Assembly: GCA_900473805.1 (NCBI GenBank)
Contig: UCMS01000010.1
Coordinates: 60,406-124,405 of the forward strand
Length of the DNA: 64,000 bases
DNA from: Hyphomicrobiales bacterium
Lineage (GTDB): Bacteria; Pseudomonadota; Alphaproteobacteria; Rhizobiales; Rhizobiaceae
Direction of reading: 5' to 3'
Each line of letters begins with the position of its first letter. The stretch's first letter is position 1. The translations under genes were made by a program, and so were the position numbers. This document shows, in pieces, positions 62,198-64,000 of this stretch. The notes under the pieces were generated by a model. That model did not search any database and was not told where the DNA came from. It saw nothing but the letters and a program-made list of their open reading frames with translations.

Positions 62198-62296
62198 CGA
62201 AAGCTGTCCTTGATCGTATCGGGAGGAGGTCTACAGAAGCCCTTCGGGCATTATTGCTTTCGCGGTAGCGCAAAGCCCGGCCTGTTTCAAAGAAAA

Positions 62297-62319
62297 AGCG
62301 CATGGCGAGGCCATGCGCT
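62297..62319 (-). terminator. rho-independent terminator of the cbiM gene
   Basis: 10-bp perfect stem (agcgcatggc / gccatgcgct) with a 3-base loop; on the minus strand followed by TTTTCTTTG. It lies 26 bases past the cbiM stop. Confidence 0.85.
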
Positions 62320-62344
62320 CGTGAAGTGTGTGCTCGATGCACCG

Positions 62345-63028
62345 TTACGTTGCGGGACGATGGAGCCGCATTGTGAACAGGGCATTGTCGGTTCCGCGGC
62401 GCCACGCCTTGGCCGCGGCGAGGACCGCCAGATCGATCAGCGGTTCGACCGTGATCACTGACATATAGGCAATGCCGAAGGTTGCGATGCTGGTGAGGTT
62501 GGCAGCTTCGAAGCCGTGGCCGTATAGCGCCCAGAATCCGACCCAGGCGACGATGCCGCCCTGGTAGGTGGTCGAGAGCACGAGGGCCTGCCGGTAGCCG
62601 ACGTCCACATAAGCCGTCTTTTCAGGGATCAGACGTTCGGCGAGTTTCGACAAGGCAAAGAGGGGCACAATCAGGGTCGTTACGTTCATTCCATATTGCG
62701 GAAGGTCGAAGGGGGCAAAGAACAGGCCCTGAATCAGAAGGCCGAGCGCCAATCCGATCGATGCCGCGCCCGCACCGAAGATCAGGAAGAGCGTCGAGCC
62801 CAGGATGAGGTGTACCTCAGATACGCCGACTGCATGATGTGGCAGGATCTCGAAGAAAGAGAAGACCAGCGCCGTGGTTGCCAGGCTGCGGCCGGCAAGG
62901 CTCGTGACATTGGCGTCCTTGCGCAATGTATCTGAGGCCATCTTGCCGATCAGTCCAAAGGACAGCGCGGCGGTTGCGTAGCTGAGAGCGAGTTTTGCGC
63001 CGTCGACGACGCCGGGTTCAATATGCAT
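62345..63028 (-). CDS. cbiM: CbiM-type energy-coupling factor transporter membrane protein
   Basis: A 227-residue integral membrane protein. It starts 'MHIEPGVVDGAKLALSYATA', the conserved His-containing N-terminus of CbiM/NikM substrate-capture subunits, with His2 expected to help bind the metal, and 'FFEILPHHAVGVSEVHLILG' in a later helix. Such proteins capture Co2+ or Ni2+ with an ATPase (CbiO) and CbiQ. Neither partner, nor CbiN, is in the window. The cobalamin riboswitch directly upstream says the ion is cobalt. ATG 63028 used; an in-frame upstream extension overlaps the riboswitch. Confidence 0.88.
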   Translation of the reverse strand: MHIEPGVVDGAKLALSYATAALSFGLIGKMASDTLRKDANVTSLAGRSLATTALVFSFFEILPHHAVGVSEVHLILGSTLFLIFGAGAASIGLALGLLIQGLFFAPFDLPQYGMNVTTLIVPLFALSKLAERLIPEKTAYVDVGYRQALVLSTTYQGGIVAWVGFWALYGHGFEAANLTSIATFGIAYMSVITVEPLIDLAVLAAAKAWRRGTDNALFTMRLHRPAT

Positions 63029-63096
63029 ATGACTGTCCTTTCGTCCGCGCCCACCGCGCGGGAAGAGTGATTGCCGCAAATGCGGCGCCAAGCGAT

Positions 63097-63270
63097 GGCA
63101 GGTCTCCTGGCTCACGGGTCAGGGCTTAGTCCGCCTTATCAACCCTCTCTGGGCCAATGGCTTGTCGGACGTCGCTCGCCGTTCACAGTTGCGGGGGCAG
63201 CCACGGTCTCGGCCCCTGATGGGTAGTCCTCACCGTATTCCCTCTTCATCCACCCGTCCGGATCATCGGG
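63097..63270 (-). promoter_or_regulatory. cobalamin (B12) riboswitch
   Basis: Read on the minus strand, the leader contains the core elements of the AdoCbl riboswitch: 'gaagagggaa', 'ggtgaggac', the 'gccccc-gcaactgtga' core and the B12 box 'gccaggagacctgcc' (63111-63097). It lies about 70 bases upstream of the cbiM start, so cobalt uptake is expected to be shut off when B12 is plentiful. Outer boundaries are approximate. Confidence 0.93.
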
Positions 63271-63449
63271 GCGGAACCATCACGCTTCAATGTGTAAGGC
63301 GTACCGCTTTGGCTTGTCCAGCCACTTGCGACCTCTGACCCCTGCAAAGCGGCGCCAATTTGCCGAATGCCAATTTGACGCATTGAACGCCTTGGGCCGG
63401 TGCCAGTAGACGAAGGGGCAGAACAGCAACGCGTGATGGAGAATGCGTG

Positions 63450-63665
63450 ATGATTGCCAGGATGATTTACCACGTGCCGGTGTTCGGCTGGATGCTGAAG
63501 GAGGCCGTCATGGGACCGACGACCGCGAAAGTGCTCTTCATCGTCAACCTGCTGCTGCTGTGGCTGCTGGCGATCGTGACATTCGGTTATCCCGCCATCA
63601 TCCTGCCGGCCTTGACGGCCGTACCCGTGATGTTTGTGGTGCTGATCCTGATCACGAAGGGATGA
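63450..63665 (+). CDS. small membrane protein of unknown function
   Basis: A 71-residue protein with two transmembrane helices ('TTAKVLFIVNLLLLWLLAIV' and 'IILPALTAVPVMFVVLILIT') and a basic C-terminus. No family is recognised. Start at ATG 63450 rather than the adjacent GTG; a GGAG lies upstream. It is the last gene before the promoter-rich right end of the window. Confidence 0.65.
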   Translation: MIARMIYHVPVFGWMLKEAVMGPTTAKVLFIVNLLLLWLLAIVTFGYPAIILPALTAVPVMFVVLILITKG

Positions 63666-63902
63666 TACCCAAAGGGCGCTTGGAGGTGGGGCGGCGACCT
63701 AGGAGCGGAAACGGGTTCCGAGAGGGGTCGATCGATCGACTTGGACGGTGGCCTTTAAGCAGGCGTTATCTCTTCCTATATGGGTGTAGTCGGGGAAGGA
63801 GGCAGCTGATGCGGCTTTGTGCAGACTGCATCATAAAGCGTCAGTTTTTCTCGAGCAAAATCAGTCACTTGAAAAAAACGACAGTTTTTTGACAATTGGC
63901 TG
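63666..63902. other. non-coding region left of the terminal promoter
   Basis: About 240 bases with no plausible reading frame on either strand. It contains runs of T and A (63842-63890) that could act as an upstream activating element for the promoter at 63903. No RNA gene is recognised. Confidence 0.5.
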
Positions 63903-63931
63903 TTGACGGCAAAAGGGAGTGGCCGTATAAG
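63903..63931 (+). promoter_or_regulatory. strong sigma-70 promoter, perhaps of a stable RNA operon
   Basis: TTGACG (63903-63908), 17-base spacer, TATAAG (63926-63931), with AT-rich sequence upstream. No start codon follows in the remaining 69 bases. The GC-rich leader resembles the region before an rRNA operon, but the gene it serves lies beyond the window. Confidence 0.5.
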
Positions 63932-64000
63932 CCGCTTCACCGAACGAGAGGGCGGCGCCAACGAGGCGAGCGGCACTCTGGTTCTAGAGAAAACCTCTTA

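Overview
The window reads as chromosomal DNA of an alphaproteobacterium of the order Hyphomicrobiales, most likely the Rhizobium/Agrobacterium group. The signs are high GC, ATGA and TGATG start-stop overlaps, an ExoD-family protein, a long-form (314-residue) SAICAR synthase, an amino acid:carrier-protein ligase cluster, a set of small hydrophilic stress-type proteins, and several sites resembling the alphaproteobacterial general stress response (EcfG/RpoE2) promoter. I see no insertion sequence, prophage, CRISPR array or tRNA. Genes are packed on both strands with few gaps above 300 bases.

Layout. 1-4048: terminal oxidase genes on the minus strand (cytochrome oxidase subunits I, cut by the window edge, and II) with a CtaG-type assembly factor and a CopD-like membrane protein; a DUF2231 membrane protein is divergent. 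4272-10498: stress and envelope region, with a Pmp3/YqaE peptide, an ECF sigma/anti-sigma/Bax-inhibitor-1 operon, an ExoD protein behind four small hydrophilic proteins, and a DUF475 membrane protein. 10495-18976: OsmC protein, a secreted protein, and the pair PBP1C plus a giant alpha-2-macroglobulin. 19106-21321: glutaryl-CoA dehydrogenase with a divergent LysR regulator. 21551-27298: PAS protein, GlgX, DUF3008-SDR pair, MgtC, and a single-domain response regulator. 27305-31765: riboflavin synthase, a PfkB kinase, and exbB-exbD-tonB.

31857-40277 is a lysine-type catabolic region: amaB (alpha-aminoadipic semialdehyde dehydrogenase), amaA (pipecolate oxidase) and their LysR regulator, then a 974-residue kinase/M23-like/aminotransferase-III fusion resembling hydroxylysine kinase joined to phospho-lyase, and purU. 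40530-46333 is the most interesting segment. This five-gene operon encodes a small carrier protein, an unusual acyl-CoA dehydrogenase lacking the usual catalytic Glu, a tRNA-synthetase-like amino acid:carrier-protein ligase with intact zinc ligands, a DUF1839 protein and a GH2 glycosidase. Together they look like a dedicated pathway that loads an amino acid on a carrier protein, oxidises it and passes it on; the product is unknown.

46497-49304: the EF-P lysylation set (epmB, epmA, efp). 49280-54441: a DUF465 protein with an unusual tail, an OxyR-like LysR without the peroxide-sensing cysteines, gabT-gabD and their MerR/XRE/cupin regulator. 54505-61238: a complete RND efflux system (TetR, membrane fusion protein, permease, outer-membrane factor). 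61253-64000: purC, a cobalamin-riboswitch-controlled CbiM-type transporter gene, a small membrane protein, and at the right edge a strong sigma-70 promoter that may drive a stable RNA operon outside the window.

A theme across 4-27 kb is a recurring GGAAC-N16-CGTT-like or GGAAC-N18-TT sequence upstream of small stress-type genes. It suggests that much of this segment belongs to the general stress regulon.
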